From contig DGVD01000015.1 of NCBI GenBank assembly GCA_002395835.1, positions 1-64,000 of the forward strand: a stretch of 64,000 nucleotides of DNA, written 5' to 3'. The notes under the pieces are model-generated. The model searched no databases, was not told the origin of the DNA, and saw only the letters and a program-made list of their open reading frames with translations. Below, in pieces: positions 23,585 to 32,148 of this stretch (its first letter is position 1; every line of letters begins with the position of its first letter). This DNA is from Bacteroidales bacterium UBA4293. Lineage in GTDB: Bacteria; Bacteroidota; Bacteroidia; Bacteroidales; Bacteroidaceae. A program made the translations under genes and the position numbers.

Positions 23585-24982
23585 ATGAGAAAAAGTATAT
23601 ATTTGGTGCTTGCTTTTGTGGGGCTGATGTGTGGCCTGTCTTCCTGCTTCAAGGATAAGACAGTGGATTATTCAGACTACAACGACTGCGCACTCACTGC
23701 TCTTTCATTGAAAGATATAGAATGGTCTGACACGGTTCCCGACCAGTACGGAAATGACAGTATGTATTCTACGAAACTGACCGGAACCAACTACCCCTTC
23801 ACCATAGACCAGGTGAACGGACTGATTTACAATACGGACTCCCTGCCAAAGGGTACCCCCGTGAAGAAGATCCTGCTGAACGTGACTGCCGACGGTAATG
23901 CGGTGTACCAGCGGAACAATACGGACGACCTGACCTACTATTTTCTAGCAAACGACACCATAGACTTTTCCCAGCCTATACACGCTACGGTGTTCTCCCT
24001 GAACGGAAACTATTCCAAGAAATATACCATCACCCTGAACGTGCATCAGCAGGATGCCGACGAGAGCCAGTGGAACCTGTGCCAGACCAAGTGGGCCGGG
24101 AAAGACCTGGAGGCGCCTAGGGCAGTGACCTACGGAAACCGGGTGGCAGTCTTCGGCAAGCTGAACGGAAAGCTGATGGTGACTACTGCCTACCAGGGAA
24201 GCCAGGACTTCAGCACTCCTGTAGAGGTGGCAGGCGTGAGCAGCAATGCCAGCTACGACAATGTGGTGTACTACCAGAACGCCCTCTACATGCTGGATAA
24301 GGAAACACTGTACGTTTCCGACGATGCGGTGAACTGGACCCAGATGCAGACTAACACCCCTATCTCTCACCTGATGGGATGTAACACCACCGAGCTCTTC
24401 GGTGTGTATGGCGACACCTTCATCACCTCTACCGATGCCAATGCCTGGAACACGGAATATACAGAGTTCCCAGAATACATTCCAGACAGCAACATCTTCA
24501 GCATCACGGTGCCTTACAGCACCAACCTGGACCTGGAGCGGACCGTGACCTTCGGTCAGCAGAAGGAAAGCACAGACACCATAGCTACCGCCTGGTACAG
24601 GGACAACGGCTACCAGGAGGGCTACAGCAACCTCTGGGGCTACATCTACACATCAAGAGACAACAACTATGCACTGCCTAACCTGGACAACCTGGTGGTG
24701 ATGCACTACAAGAAATACCTCATAGCCATAGGAAACAACTGCCGGAACAAGGGCTTCAAGAGAGCCCTAGACTATGTGTATGTTTCCAAGGACTGGGGAC
24801 TGACCTGGAAAGCGCAGAAGGATGAGAAGTACGACACCTACCTGACGCTCCCATCGGCACTGTACCGAAACCAGAAACCATTTGCCGCCTACGTGGATAA
24901 GGACTACAACGTGTGGATACTCCTGGGCGAAAGCGGTGAGATGTGGTACGGATATATAAACAAGATGAAATTTGCGGAATAA
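23585..24982 (+). CDS. Lipoprotein of the DUF6242-like type
   Basis: This 465-aa predicted lipoprotein (LSSC, Cys21) has an N-terminal beta-rich domain (about 25-155; DQVNGLIYNTDSLPKGTPVKK and YTITLNVHQQ) followed by repeated short segments such as YVSDDAVNWTQMQ, FITSTDANAW and YVSKDWGLTWKAQ. These BNR/Asp-box-like repeats suggest a beta-propeller. I believe it corresponds to the Bacteroidetes family called DUF6242, but that name is from memory. It precedes uppS and bamA by short gaps and may be cotranscribed with them. This makes an envelope role plausible; no function is established. Confidence 0.75.
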   Translation: MRKSIYLVLAFVGLMCGLSSCFKDKTVDYSDYNDCALTALSLKDIEWSDTVPDQYGNDSMYSTKLTGTNYPFTIDQVNGLIYNTDSLPKGTPVKKILLNVTADGNAVYQRNNTDDLTYYFLANDTIDFSQPIHATVFSLNGNYSKKYTITLNVHQQDADESQWNLCQTKWAGKDLEAPRAVTYGNRVAVFGKLNGKLMVTTAYQGSQDFSTPVEVAGVSSNASYDNVVYYQNALYMLDKETLYVSDDAVNWTQMQTNTPISHLMGCNTTELFGVYGDTFITSTDANAWNTEYTEFPEYIPDSNIFSITVPYSTNLDLERTVTFGQQKESTDTIATAWYRDNGYQEGYSNLWGYIYTSRDNNYALPNLDNLVVMHYKKYLIAIGNNCRNKGFKRALDYVYVSKDWGLTWKAQKDEKYDTYLTLPSALYRNQKPFAAYVDKDYNVWILLGESGEMWYGYINKMKFAE

Positions 24983-24996
24983 ACCTTTTCTAGACT

Positions 24997-25743
24997 ATGA
25001 ATTCCTATAAAGAACTGATAGACGAGACCCGAATACCACGGCACGTAGCCATCATTATGGATGGAAACGGACGATGGGCGAAAGCCAGAGGCATGCACCG
25101 CTCTATGGGCCACCAGGCTGGCGTGAGCACCGTGAAGGAAATAACCGAGGCTGCCACGAGGCTGGGACTGGACTATCTGACGCTTTATACATTCTCTACG
25201 GAGAACTGGAACCGACCTGCCGATGAGGTGAATGCCCTGATGGGACTCATCATCAGCGAACTGGAAGAGGAAATGTTTACCAAGAATAACGTGCGTTTCC
25301 GTATGATAGGCGACTTTGACCGGCTGCCTGCGAATGTGCAGGAGAAAATGCGGGAACTGGAGGAACATACCAAGGACTATAACCGCATGACAGTGGTCAT
25401 AGCCATCAGCTATTCCTCACGCTGGGAAATTACCCACACCGTGAAGCAACTGGCACAAGACGTGCGCGAAGGGAAACTGAACCCCGAAGACATTACGGAG
25501 GAGACCATCACCCGGAACCTGAACACCCAGTTCATGCCCGACCCCGAACTGCTGATCCGCACGGGTGGAGAAATCCGGCTGAGCAACTACCTGCTGTGGC
25601 AGTGCGCTTACTCGGAACTGTACTTCTGCGACACCTACTGGCCCGACTTCCACGAGGAGGATTTCTACAAGGCCATACACGACTACCAGCAACGTGAACG
25701 CCGGTTCGGAAAGACCAGCGAGCAGGTTGCCCCTAACAAATAG
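24997..25743 (+). CDS. uppS: Isoprenyl transferase (undecaprenyl diphosphate synthase)
   Basis: This 248-aa cytoplasmic enzyme condenses isopentenyl diphosphate units onto farnesyl diphosphate to make the C55 lipid carrier used for peptidoglycan and surface polysaccharides. Family motifs: HVAIIMDGNGRWAKARG (catalytic Asp of the first block), YTFSTENWNRP, and the C-terminal RTGGEIRLSNYLLWQ with YFCDTYWPDF. Length is typical. It begins 14 bp after the lipoprotein stop and is followed 7 bp later by bamA, a common Bacteroidetes arrangement. Confidence 0.97.
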   Translation: MNSYKELIDETRIPRHVAIIMDGNGRWAKARGMHRSMGHQAGVSTVKEITEAATRLGLDYLTLYTFSTENWNRPADEVNALMGLIISELEEEMFTKNNVRFRMIGDFDRLPANVQEKMRELEEHTKDYNRMTVVIAISYSSRWEITHTVKQLAQDVREGKLNPEDITEETITRNLNTQFMPDPELLIRTGGEIRLSNYLLWQCAYSELYFCDTYWPDFHEEDFYKAIHDYQQRERRFGKTSEQVAPNK

Positions 25744-25750
25744 AGAATAA

Positions 25751-28372
25751 ATGAAGAAGATGAAACATATAAAGTTCTACCTTATATTATTTGCAGTACT
25801 GCTCTTGAGCCCACTGGCCGCCACGGCACAGGTGGTGGAAAAGCCTACCATCTCCTATACGGGTAACCCCCGAACCATAGAAATTGGAGGCATCGCAGTG
25901 GAAGGAGTGAAAAACTATGAGGATTATGTCCTCATCGGACTTTCCGGACTGTCGGTAGGTCAGACCATCTCCCTGCCAGGCGATGAGATTACCAACGCCA
26001 TCAAGAGATACTGGAAACACGGTTTGTTCTCTAACGTGAAGATTGAAGCCGACAGTATAGTAGACAATAAGGTGTACCTGAAGATTATCCTGGCTCAACG
26101 CCCCCGTATCTCCGACATCGTCTACACGGGTGTGAAGAAAAGCGAGCGGGAAGACCTGACCAACAAGGTGGGCCTGATTAAGGGTAACCAGATTACACCG
26201 AACATCATAGACCGTACCAAGCTGGTGGTGAAACGCTACTTCGACGACAAGGGATTCAAGAATGCCAACATAGAAGTGCTGCAGGAACAGGACCCTCAAC
26301 ACGAAGACCAGATGCTGGTGCGCATCAATGTGGACAAGAAGGAAAAGGTAAAGGTGAACCAGATTACCATAGTGGGTAACCATGTGCTGAAAGAAAGGAA
26401 GATTAAGGCCCTGATGAAGAAGACCAACGAGAAAGGTAAGCTGAGAAACTTCTTCAAGACTAAAAAGTTCATTGATGAGAAATACCAGGAGGATAAGGAC
26501 CGCATCATAGAGAAATACAACGAGCTGGGCTACCGCGACGCTACCATCGTGGCCGACAGTGTGACCCCGTTTGATGAGAACACGGTGAACGTGTACCTGG
26601 AGATAGAGGAAGGTCAGAAATACTACGTACGCAACATCACCTGGGTGGGAAATACCGTGCTCATGACCGACGCACTGAACAACTCCCTGCGGATGAAGAA
26701 GGGCGACGTGTACAACCAGACCCACATGAACAAGCGATTGAGAACCGACGATGACGCCATAGGTAACTACTACTACAACAACGGTTACGTGTTCTTCAAC
26801 GTGGACCCTGTGGAAATCAACATAGACAACGACTCGGTGGACCTGGAAATGCGTATCACGGAGGGACCACAGGCTACCATCAGCCATGTAAGAATTATAG
26901 GTAACGACCGACTGTACGAGCACGTGGTGCGCCGTGAGCTCCGTACCAAGCCAGGCGACCTGTTCTCCAAGGCAGCCCTGGAGCGTTCCTACCGAGAAAT
27001 AGCCCAGATGGGACACTTCAATCCAGAAACCATCAACCCCGACGTGAAGCCCGATGCCACCAACGGAACCGTGGACATCAACTACATTCTGGAGTCTAAG
27101 GCAAACGACCAGATAGAGTTCTCTGCCGGATGGGGACAGACGGGTGTCATCGGACGAATCTCCCTGAAGTTCACGAACTTCTCCATGAGAAACCTGTTCA
27201 ACAAGAATGCCCGCCGACGTGCGTTCCTGCCACAGGGTGACGGACAGACCTTCACCATCAGCGGTCAGACCAACGGTAGCTACTACCAGAGCTATAGCGT
27301 GTCCTTCCAGGACCCATGGTTCGGAAACAAACGTCCGAACTCACTCTCTGTAACTGCCTTCTACTCTAAGCAGACCGGTGTGAGCAACAACTTCTATAAC
27401 AGTGCCTACTATAGCGGTATGTACGGGTATATGTACGGATACGGAGGCTACGGAAACAACTACTACAACAGTTACGAAAACTACTACGACCCAGACAAGA
27501 GCGTACAGCTGTACGGTCTTTCAGTGGGCTTCGGTAAGCGATTGCGCTGGCCGGACGACTACTTCACCCTGAGTGCCATGCTGACCTACCAGCGCTATGC
27601 CCTGAAGGACTGGGAGTTCTTCATCATACACAACGGTAACTGTAACAACATCAACCTGACCCTGGACATCTCCCGTAACTCTAGCGATAACCCTATCTTC
27701 CCACGTAGAGGTTCAGAGTTCTCGCTCTCAGGTACCATTACCCCACCCTGGTCTGCCTTCGACGGTAAGGACTATGCCCACCTGGCTACTACCCCGGGAC
27801 CGAACTACCAGGATGAGCTGGCCGAGAAGTTCAAGTGGATAGAATACTACAAGATTAAGTTCCACAGCAAGACCTATACTGCCCTGGCAGGAGGCGACAA
27901 GTGCCCTGTGCTGATGACCCGAGTAGACTTTGGTTTCCTGGGCTCCTTCAACAAGAACAAACGCTCCCCATTCGAGACCTTCTACGTGGGTGGTGACGGT
28001 ATGACCGGTTACTCCAGCAGCTACGCTACAGAAACCATTGCCCTGCGTGGTTATGAAAACGGATCGCTCACCCCATACGGCTATGAAGGCTATGCCTACA
28101 GCCGCTTGAGCCTGGAGCTCCGCTACCCGCTGATGCTGGAAACATCAACCAGTATCTATGCGCTGGGATTCCTGGAAGGCGGTAATGCCTGGGCCGATGC
28201 CAAGAAGTTCAACCCCTTCGACATGAAACGCTCTGCCGGTGTGGGTGTGCGCATCTTCCTCCCAATGATAGGTATGATGGGTATAGACTGGGCATACGGT
28301 TTCGACAAAGTATGGGGCCGCAAAGACTATAGCGGAAGCCAGTTCCACTTCATCATCGGTCAGGAATTCTAA
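25751..28372 (+). CDS. bamA: Outer-membrane protein assembly factor BamA
   Basis: This 873-aa protein has a signal peptide to about residue 26, five POTRA-type repeats over roughly 40-440 (for example VEGVKNYEDYVLIGLSGLSVGQ and GNHVLKERKIKALMKK), and a C-terminal 16-strand barrel ending in Phe (FHFIIGQEF). It inserts beta-barrel proteins into the outer membrane. An unusual Tyr/Gly/Asn-rich loop at about residues 551-583 (YYSGMYGYMYGYGGYG) is probably extracellular. Two Skp/OmpH-type chaperone genes follow, which supports the assembly role. Confidence 0.95.
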   Translation: MKKMKHIKFYLILFAVLLLSPLAATAQVVEKPTISYTGNPRTIEIGGIAVEGVKNYEDYVLIGLSGLSVGQTISLPGDEITNAIKRYWKHGLFSNVKIEADSIVDNKVYLKIILAQRPRISDIVYTGVKKSEREDLTNKVGLIKGNQITPNIIDRTKLVVKRYFDDKGFKNANIEVLQEQDPQHEDQMLVRINVDKKEKVKVNQITIVGNHVLKERKIKALMKKTNEKGKLRNFFKTKKFIDEKYQEDKDRIIEKYNELGYRDATIVADSVTPFDENTVNVYLEIEEGQKYYVRNITWVGNTVLMTDALNNSLRMKKGDVYNQTHMNKRLRTDDDAIGNYYYNNGYVFFNVDPVEINIDNDSVDLEMRITEGPQATISHVRIIGNDRLYEHVVRRELRTKPGDLFSKAALERSYREIAQMGHFNPETINPDVKPDATNGTVDINYILESKANDQIEFSAGWGQTGVIGRISLKFTNFSMRNLFNKNARRRAFLPQGDGQTFTISGQTNGSYYQSYSVSFQDPWFGNKRPNSLSVTAFYSKQTGVSNNFYNSAYYSGMYGYMYGYGGYGNNYYNSYENYYDPDKSVQLYGLSVGFGKRLRWPDDYFTLSAMLTYQRYALKDWEFFIIHNGNCNNINLTLDISRNSSDNPIFPRRGSEFSLSGTITPPWSAFDGKDYAHLATTPGPNYQDELAEKFKWIEYYKIKFHSKTYTALAGGDKCPVLMTRVDFGFLGSFNKNKRSPFETFYVGGDGMTGYSSSYATETIALRGYENGSLTPYGYEGYAYSRLSLELRYPLMLETSTSIYALGFLEGGNAWADAKKFNPFDMKRSAGVGVRIFLPMIGMMGIDWAYGFDKVWGRKDYSGSQFHFIIGQEF

Positions 28373-28410
28373 AAAAATACAAAAAAAGCGAATAATTCAG
28401 ATAAAACATA

Positions 28411-28418
28411 TATATTTG
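28411..28418 (+). promoter_or_regulatory. Candidate -7 element for the first Skp/OmpH gene
   Basis: TATATTTG followed by CACCGCTTT, about 51 bp before the ATG. It indicates independent expression from bamA. Confidence 0.65.
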
Positions 28419-28469
28419 CACCGCTTTAGGTATTTGATAACAAAAAAACTACATTAATAAAAAGGAAAA

Positions 28470-28964
28470 ATGAAAAGACTTATTTTAATTGCATTTGTTT
28501 TGGCTCCACTGAGCTTGTTCGCTCAGAAGGTTGGTGTTGTTAATCAGGCAGAGATTATCCAGGCTATGCCAGAGTATACTGCTGCACAGACCGAACTTCA
28601 GAACACTGCAAAGCAGTATGATGATGAGTTGAAGCGTATGCAGGATGAGCTTCAGAAGAAGGCTGAGGATTTCGACAAGGAATCAGCTACTCTTCCAGAT
28701 GCAATCAAGACTCGCCGTCAGAACGAGTTGCAGGAAATGTATCAGAAGATTCAGACCTATGCACAGGATGCACAGCAGAACATGCAGAAGACTGAGCAGG
28801 AGAAGATGCAGGCTATCAGCCAGAAGCTGACTAAGGCTATTGAGGAAGTAGGTGCTGCAGGTGGCTATGCTTTCGTTCTGGTAGATGGTTCTATGCCTTA
28901 CATCAACAAGTCTGTTTGTACGGATGTAACTGCACAGGTAAAAAGCAAGTTGGGCTTGAAGTAA
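28470..28964 (+). CDS. Skp/OmpH-family periplasmic chaperone (first copy)
   Basis: This 164-aa protein has a signal peptide (MKRLILIAFVLAPLSLFAQ) and the OmpH pattern: a short strand KVGVVNQAEIIQAMPEY, a long coiled-coil of about residues 40-125 rich in Gln, Lys and Glu, and a C-terminal strand (YAFVLVDGSMPYINKSVCTDVT). Skp-type trimers hold unfolded outer-membrane proteins for BamA. It has its own promoter and terminator, and codon choice differs from that of bamA (more GAT, CAG and GCT), suggesting high expression. Confidence 0.93.
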   Translation: MKRLILIAFVLAPLSLFAQKVGVVNQAEIIQAMPEYTAAQTELQNTAKQYDDELKRMQDELQKKAEDFDKESATLPDAIKTRRQNELQEMYQKIQTYAQDAQQNMQKTEQEKMQAISQKLTKAIEEVGAAGGYAFVLVDGSMPYINKSVCTDVTAQVKSKLGLK

Positions 28965-28988
28965 TTTTTTAGACAAACTCTATAGGAA

Positions 28989-29022
28989 ATGTCGCTCCAG
29001 TTTGCTGAAGCGACATTTTTTT
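28989..29022 (+). terminator. Terminator between the two Skp/OmpH genes
   Basis: AATGTCGCT pairs with AGCGACATT and is followed by eight Ts. Confidence 0.85.
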
Positions 29023-29053
29023 TCTTTTCCTTGGAAAAGTGGGAAGAAAGACG

Positions 29054-29061
29054 TAATTTTG
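29054..29061 (+). promoter_or_regulatory. Candidate -7 element for the second Skp/OmpH gene
   Basis: TAATTTTG fits TAnnTTTG, 24 bp before the ATG. Confidence 0.6.
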
Positions 29062-29085
29062 CATATACTCTAAAACTACAATAGT

Positions 29086-29583
29086 ATGAAGAAACTGATT
29101 TTCATCTTGATGCTGTTCCTGCCTCTCACAGCTATGGCACAAAAATTTGGCTACATGAACTATGATGCAGTGCTGAAAGCCATGCCTGAATATACGCAAG
29201 CACAAGGACAGCTGGATATTCTGAAAGCAAAATATAAAGCCGAGGCTGAACGTACGGACCAGGAATTCAACCGCAAATATAGCGAGTTCCTGGATGGGCA
29301 GCGTGACTTCCCAAAGAACATCATGCTGAAGCGTCAGAAGGAACTGCAGGACCTGCTGCAGAACGGTGTGAAGTTCCGTGAGGAATGCGACAAGCTGGTG
29401 AAGCAGGCCGAGGAGGAACTGATGACCCCCGTGACCAGCAAGCTGAATGTAGCCCTGGGACAGGTGGGCGACGAGATGGCCCTGGAATATATCATCAATA
29501 CGGAAGGCAAAGACTTTCTCTACATAGGCCCCAACGGTATTGACATTACCAGTGCAGTGAAAGCTAAACTAGGCATCCAATAA
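29086..29583 (+). CDS. Skp/OmpH-family periplasmic chaperone (second copy)
   Basis: This 165-aa protein has a signal peptide (MKKLIFILMLFLPLTAMAQ), the strand KFGYMNYDAVLKAMPEYTQAQ and a coiled-coil of about residues 40-130. It is a paralogue of the preceding gene but more divergent in the coil. Its stop codon overlaps the murI start (TAATG), so the two are translationally coupled. Pairs of OmpH-like genes after bamA are common in Bacteroidetes. Confidence 0.92.
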   Translation: MKKLIFILMLFLPLTAMAQKFGYMNYDAVLKAMPEYTQAQGQLDILKAKYKAEAERTDQEFNRKYSEFLDGQRDFPKNIMLKRQKELQDLLQNGVKFREECDKLVKQAEEELMTPVTSKLNVALGQVGDEMALEYIINTEGKDFLYIGPNGIDITSAVKAKLGIQ

Positions 29584-30428
29584 TGTCCGACAGATTTCTA
29601 CCTCAGGCTCCTGGACCCATCGGTGTGTTCGACTCAGGCTATGGTGGTCTGACCATCCTGAAGAGCATTCGTGAGCAGTTGCCCCAGTACGACTACCTCT
29701 ACCTGGGCGACAATGCACGGGCTCCCTATGGTTCCCGCTCCTTTGAACTGGTCTACGAATTCACCTTACAGGCTGTGAGGCGACTTTTCGAGCTGGGCTG
29801 CCACCTGGTCATCCTGGCTTGTAACACCGCCTCTGCCAAAGCCCTGAGAAGCATTCAGCAGAACGACCTGCCCTACCTGGACCCTTCCCGCAGAGTGCTG
29901 GGGGTGATACGTCCCACGGTGGAGGTGATAGGGAACATCACCCGAAACGGACACATCGGCATTCTGGCTACCCCCGGTACCATCAAGTCGGAATCGTACA
30001 ACATAGAGCTTCAGAAATTCTACCCCTCCGTGCACGTTACGGGACAGGCATGCCCCCTCTGGGTTCCCCTGATAGAGAACAATGAGCACAACGAGGAAGG
30101 GGCCAACTACTTCGTACAAAAGTACCTGAATCAGTTGCTGGAGAAAGACCCGGAGATAGACACCATCATCCTGGGCTGCACGCACTACCCCCTGCTGATG
30201 GAAAAGATTAGAACCTACTGCCCGGACCACATCCAGCTTATTCCACAAGGAAACTACGTGGCAGAGAGCCTGGCCAATTACCTGCAGCGCCATCCGGAAA
30301 TGGCCAAGAGCTGTACAAAAGGGGGACAGTGCCATTTCCTAACGACAGAGTCCCCCGATAAGTTTACCGAAAATGCGACGACCTTCCTCCAGGAGGAAAT
30401 TCACGCAAAGAAAATCATTTTAGATTAG
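29583..30428 (+). CDS. murI: Glutamate racemase
   Basis: This 281-aa cytoplasmic enzyme makes D-glutamate for peptidoglycan. The two catalytic cysteines are visible in LACNTASA and LGCTHYPLL, and the N-terminal GVFDSGYGGLTIL binds substrate. The start overlaps the previous stop by one base (TAATG). It ends 3 bp before the convergent metallo-hydrolase gene, leaving no room for a separate terminator. Confidence 0.96.
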   Translation: MSDRFLPQAPGPIGVFDSGYGGLTILKSIREQLPQYDYLYLGDNARAPYGSRSFELVYEFTLQAVRRLFELGCHLVILACNTASAKALRSIQQNDLPYLDPSRRVLGVIRPTVEVIGNITRNGHIGILATPGTIKSESYNIELQKFYPSVHVTGQACPLWVPLIENNEHNEEGANYFVQKYLNQLLEKDPEIDTIILGCTHYPLLMEKIRTYCPDHIQLIPQGNYVAESLANYLQRHPEMAKSCTKGGQCHFLTTESPDKFTENATTFLQEEIHAKKIILD

Positions 30429-30431
30429 TTT

Positions 30432-31283
30432 TTATTCCATGGAGATGAATGCAGGCTCAGGCAAGTGCATTCCAGCCATGACCAGATGGTTCTCCCTAGC
30501 ATAGTCCAGCAAGCGCTTGCGGGAAGCAGCTGCCTTCTCCTTATCCATGTCGAAATTGGCATTGAATTCCGGGTGTTCCATCTGCAGGGCAGCCCCATGC
30601 ATCAAGTCGCCGATAACCAGCAGATTCTCCTTCTGGAAAGCGGTATGACCTGGAGTGTGTCCCACGGCATCGATAGCCTTCACCCCATGAGGAAGAACCT
30701 CGCCAAACTGGAACAGAGTGAGCTGGTCCTTGTAGACCTCCATAGCCTCACGCTGCATGGCGTTTCTATCTTCTGGCATGTCCTCAATCCATGCTTTATA
30801 CTCCACGGCTCCGACATAGACCTTTGCATTAGGGAAGACAGGCTTACCCTCGGCTACCATGCCACCGATGTGGTCCCCATGGAAGTGGGTGATGTAGAGA
30901 TAATCGATGCTATCAGGGGTTAGATTATAGGCTTTCAGGTCTTCCAACAACTGACCACCCTTACTAGCTCCCAGACCGGTATCGAACAGGATCCATTCTC
31001 CATCGGCATGCATCAAGAAGGTGCTGACAGAAGAAGGAATACCCTCCTGCAGACCCAAGCTTTCAATCAGGGAATCTGGAGCACCGAACAACTCCCGGTT
31101 CATCTTTCGCTCCCCTTGATTGTCCTTCAGCCAGATGACGGAAGTCTGGTTATCACTAAGTACAACAGTGTTCTCGTCAACCTCTTCTACTACAGGTTGT
31201 GTAGCTGTATTCGTATTGGAATTACAACTGAAAAAGACGCCTCCCACTAGCAACAGGAGACCCATAGTCAAATTTCTCTTCAT
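30432..31283 (-). CDS. Metallo-beta-lactamase-fold lipoprotein hydrolase
   Basis: This 283-aa predicted lipoprotein (FFSC, Cys20) has the metal-binding motif THFHGDHIGG, with further ligands in VGHTPGHTAF (His) and IGDLMHG (Asp). It resembles N-acyl-homoserine-lactonase/MBL-fold hydrolases, a group with varied ester, lactone and lactam substrates, so the substrate is open. It is the last gene of the Na/Pi-GH3-esterase-MBL run on the minus strand, with a 35-bp gap to the preceding esterase. The context suggests a role in handling aromatic or lactone products of plant material, as inference only. Confidence 0.88.
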   Translation of the reverse strand: MKRNLTMGLLLLVGGVFFSCNSNTNTATQPVVEEVDENTVVLSDNQTSVIWLKDNQGERKMNRELFGAPDSLIESLGLQEGIPSSVSTFLMHADGEWILFDTGLGASKGGQLLEDLKAYNLTPDSIDYLYITHFHGDHIGGMVAEGKPVFPNAKVYVGAVEYKAWIEDMPEDRNAMQREAMEVYKDQLTLFQFGEVLPHGVKAIDAVGHTPGHTAFQKENLLVIGDLMHGAALQMEHPEFNANFDMDKEKAAASRKRLLDYARENHLVMAGMHLPEPAFISME

Positions 31284-31318
31284 AGTTATTTAGTTTTATC
31301 TTAGCAGTACTTCTGCTT

Positions 31319-32146
31319 TTATTTCACTTGCGTCAGCAAAAAGCCCACAGCCAGACTCACAGCTTTCTGCATGTCGGTAGTAAAGCCATGGTTCTCACCC
31401 GGAAGCAAGTGCAACTCGCTGTTGCGGTACTCCCGGTTGAAGCATACACCGAAGGTGTAAGGAACCACCACATCGCCCGTACCATGGATAACACATACAG
31501 GACCTATGTACTGAGTAGCTGTTTCATAAATAGGTAAGGTTTGTGCCGTGAGGATATAGTCGCGCCCCAGCTTCAGGTTCCCGAACAGCTCCACGAACTC
31601 TGGAGGGTCGGCTGGATTATACTGTTTCCCCATGGTGCTCCCCCGAAGGGCATCTTCCCGCAGGACGGCTGCAGGAGCCATGAGCACTACAGACTTGACC
31701 ACGGAAGTGCCCAACTGCCCGGCAAGCATGCTAGCTACCACACCCCCTTGAGAATGACCCAGGACAGAAATGGATTCCGTATAAGCCTGTGCCTGGATAT
31801 AGGCTACCACCTTCTTGGCATCTTCTATCTCATTTAGGACCGTCATGTTCTGGAACAAGCCTTCGCTCTCCCCATGACCGTTGAAATCGAAACGGACCGA
31901 TGCCACACCATCCTGCTCCAGCTTGTCGGCAATTTCCTTCAACAGACCCCGATTCTCCTGCTTGTTGCCAGAGAATCCGTGCATCAACAGGACCACCGGG
32001 CATTTCTCACCTGCCTTCAGTTCCGGTTTCTGCACCAGGACAGACAACTTACCGACAGCCCCTTGCAACTGAATCTTCTCTACTGATGCCTGTAGCTGGA
32101 CTACAGACATCAGCAAAAAAGCGCATAATAGACTCTTCAACTTCAT
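31319..32146 (-). CDS. Cinnamoyl/feruloyl-esterase-like alpha/beta hydrolase
   Basis: This 275-aa secreted protein (signal MKLKSLLCAFLLMSVVQLQA) is an alpha/beta hydrolase. HGFSGNKQENR forms the oxyanion region, RFDFNGHGESEG follows, and the nucleophile is in GHSQGG (Ser132). An acid candidate lies in HGTGDVVVP and the His in GENHGF. The run from RFDFNGHG through NMTVLNEIEDAK, GHSQGGVVASMLAG, YNPADPPEF and LPIYETATQ closely follows the LJ0536/Est1E group of cinnamoyl esterases, as I remember it. These release ferulic or related acids from plant sugars. It is 2 bp after the GH3 gene and probably cotranscribed with it. Confidence 0.85.
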   Translation of the reverse strand: MKLKSLLCAFLLMSVVQLQASVEKIQLQGAVGKLSVLVQKPELKAGEKCPVVLLMHGFSGNKQENRGLLKEIADKLEQDGVASVRFDFNGHGESEGLFQNMTVLNEIEDAKKVVAYIQAQAYTESISVLGHSQGGVVASMLAGQLGTSVVKSVVLMAPAAVLREDALRGSTMGKQYNPADPPEFVELFGNLKLGRDYILTAQTLPIYETATQYIGPVCVIHGTGDVVVPYTFGVCFNREYRNSELHLLPGENHGFTTDMQKAVSLAVGFLLTQVK

Positions 32147-32148
32147 AC

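Noticed and set aside
25787..27016. 409-aa minus-strand frame opposite bamA
   Set aside because: It is an antisense shadow of bamA, rich in His/Val/Leu with no domain features.
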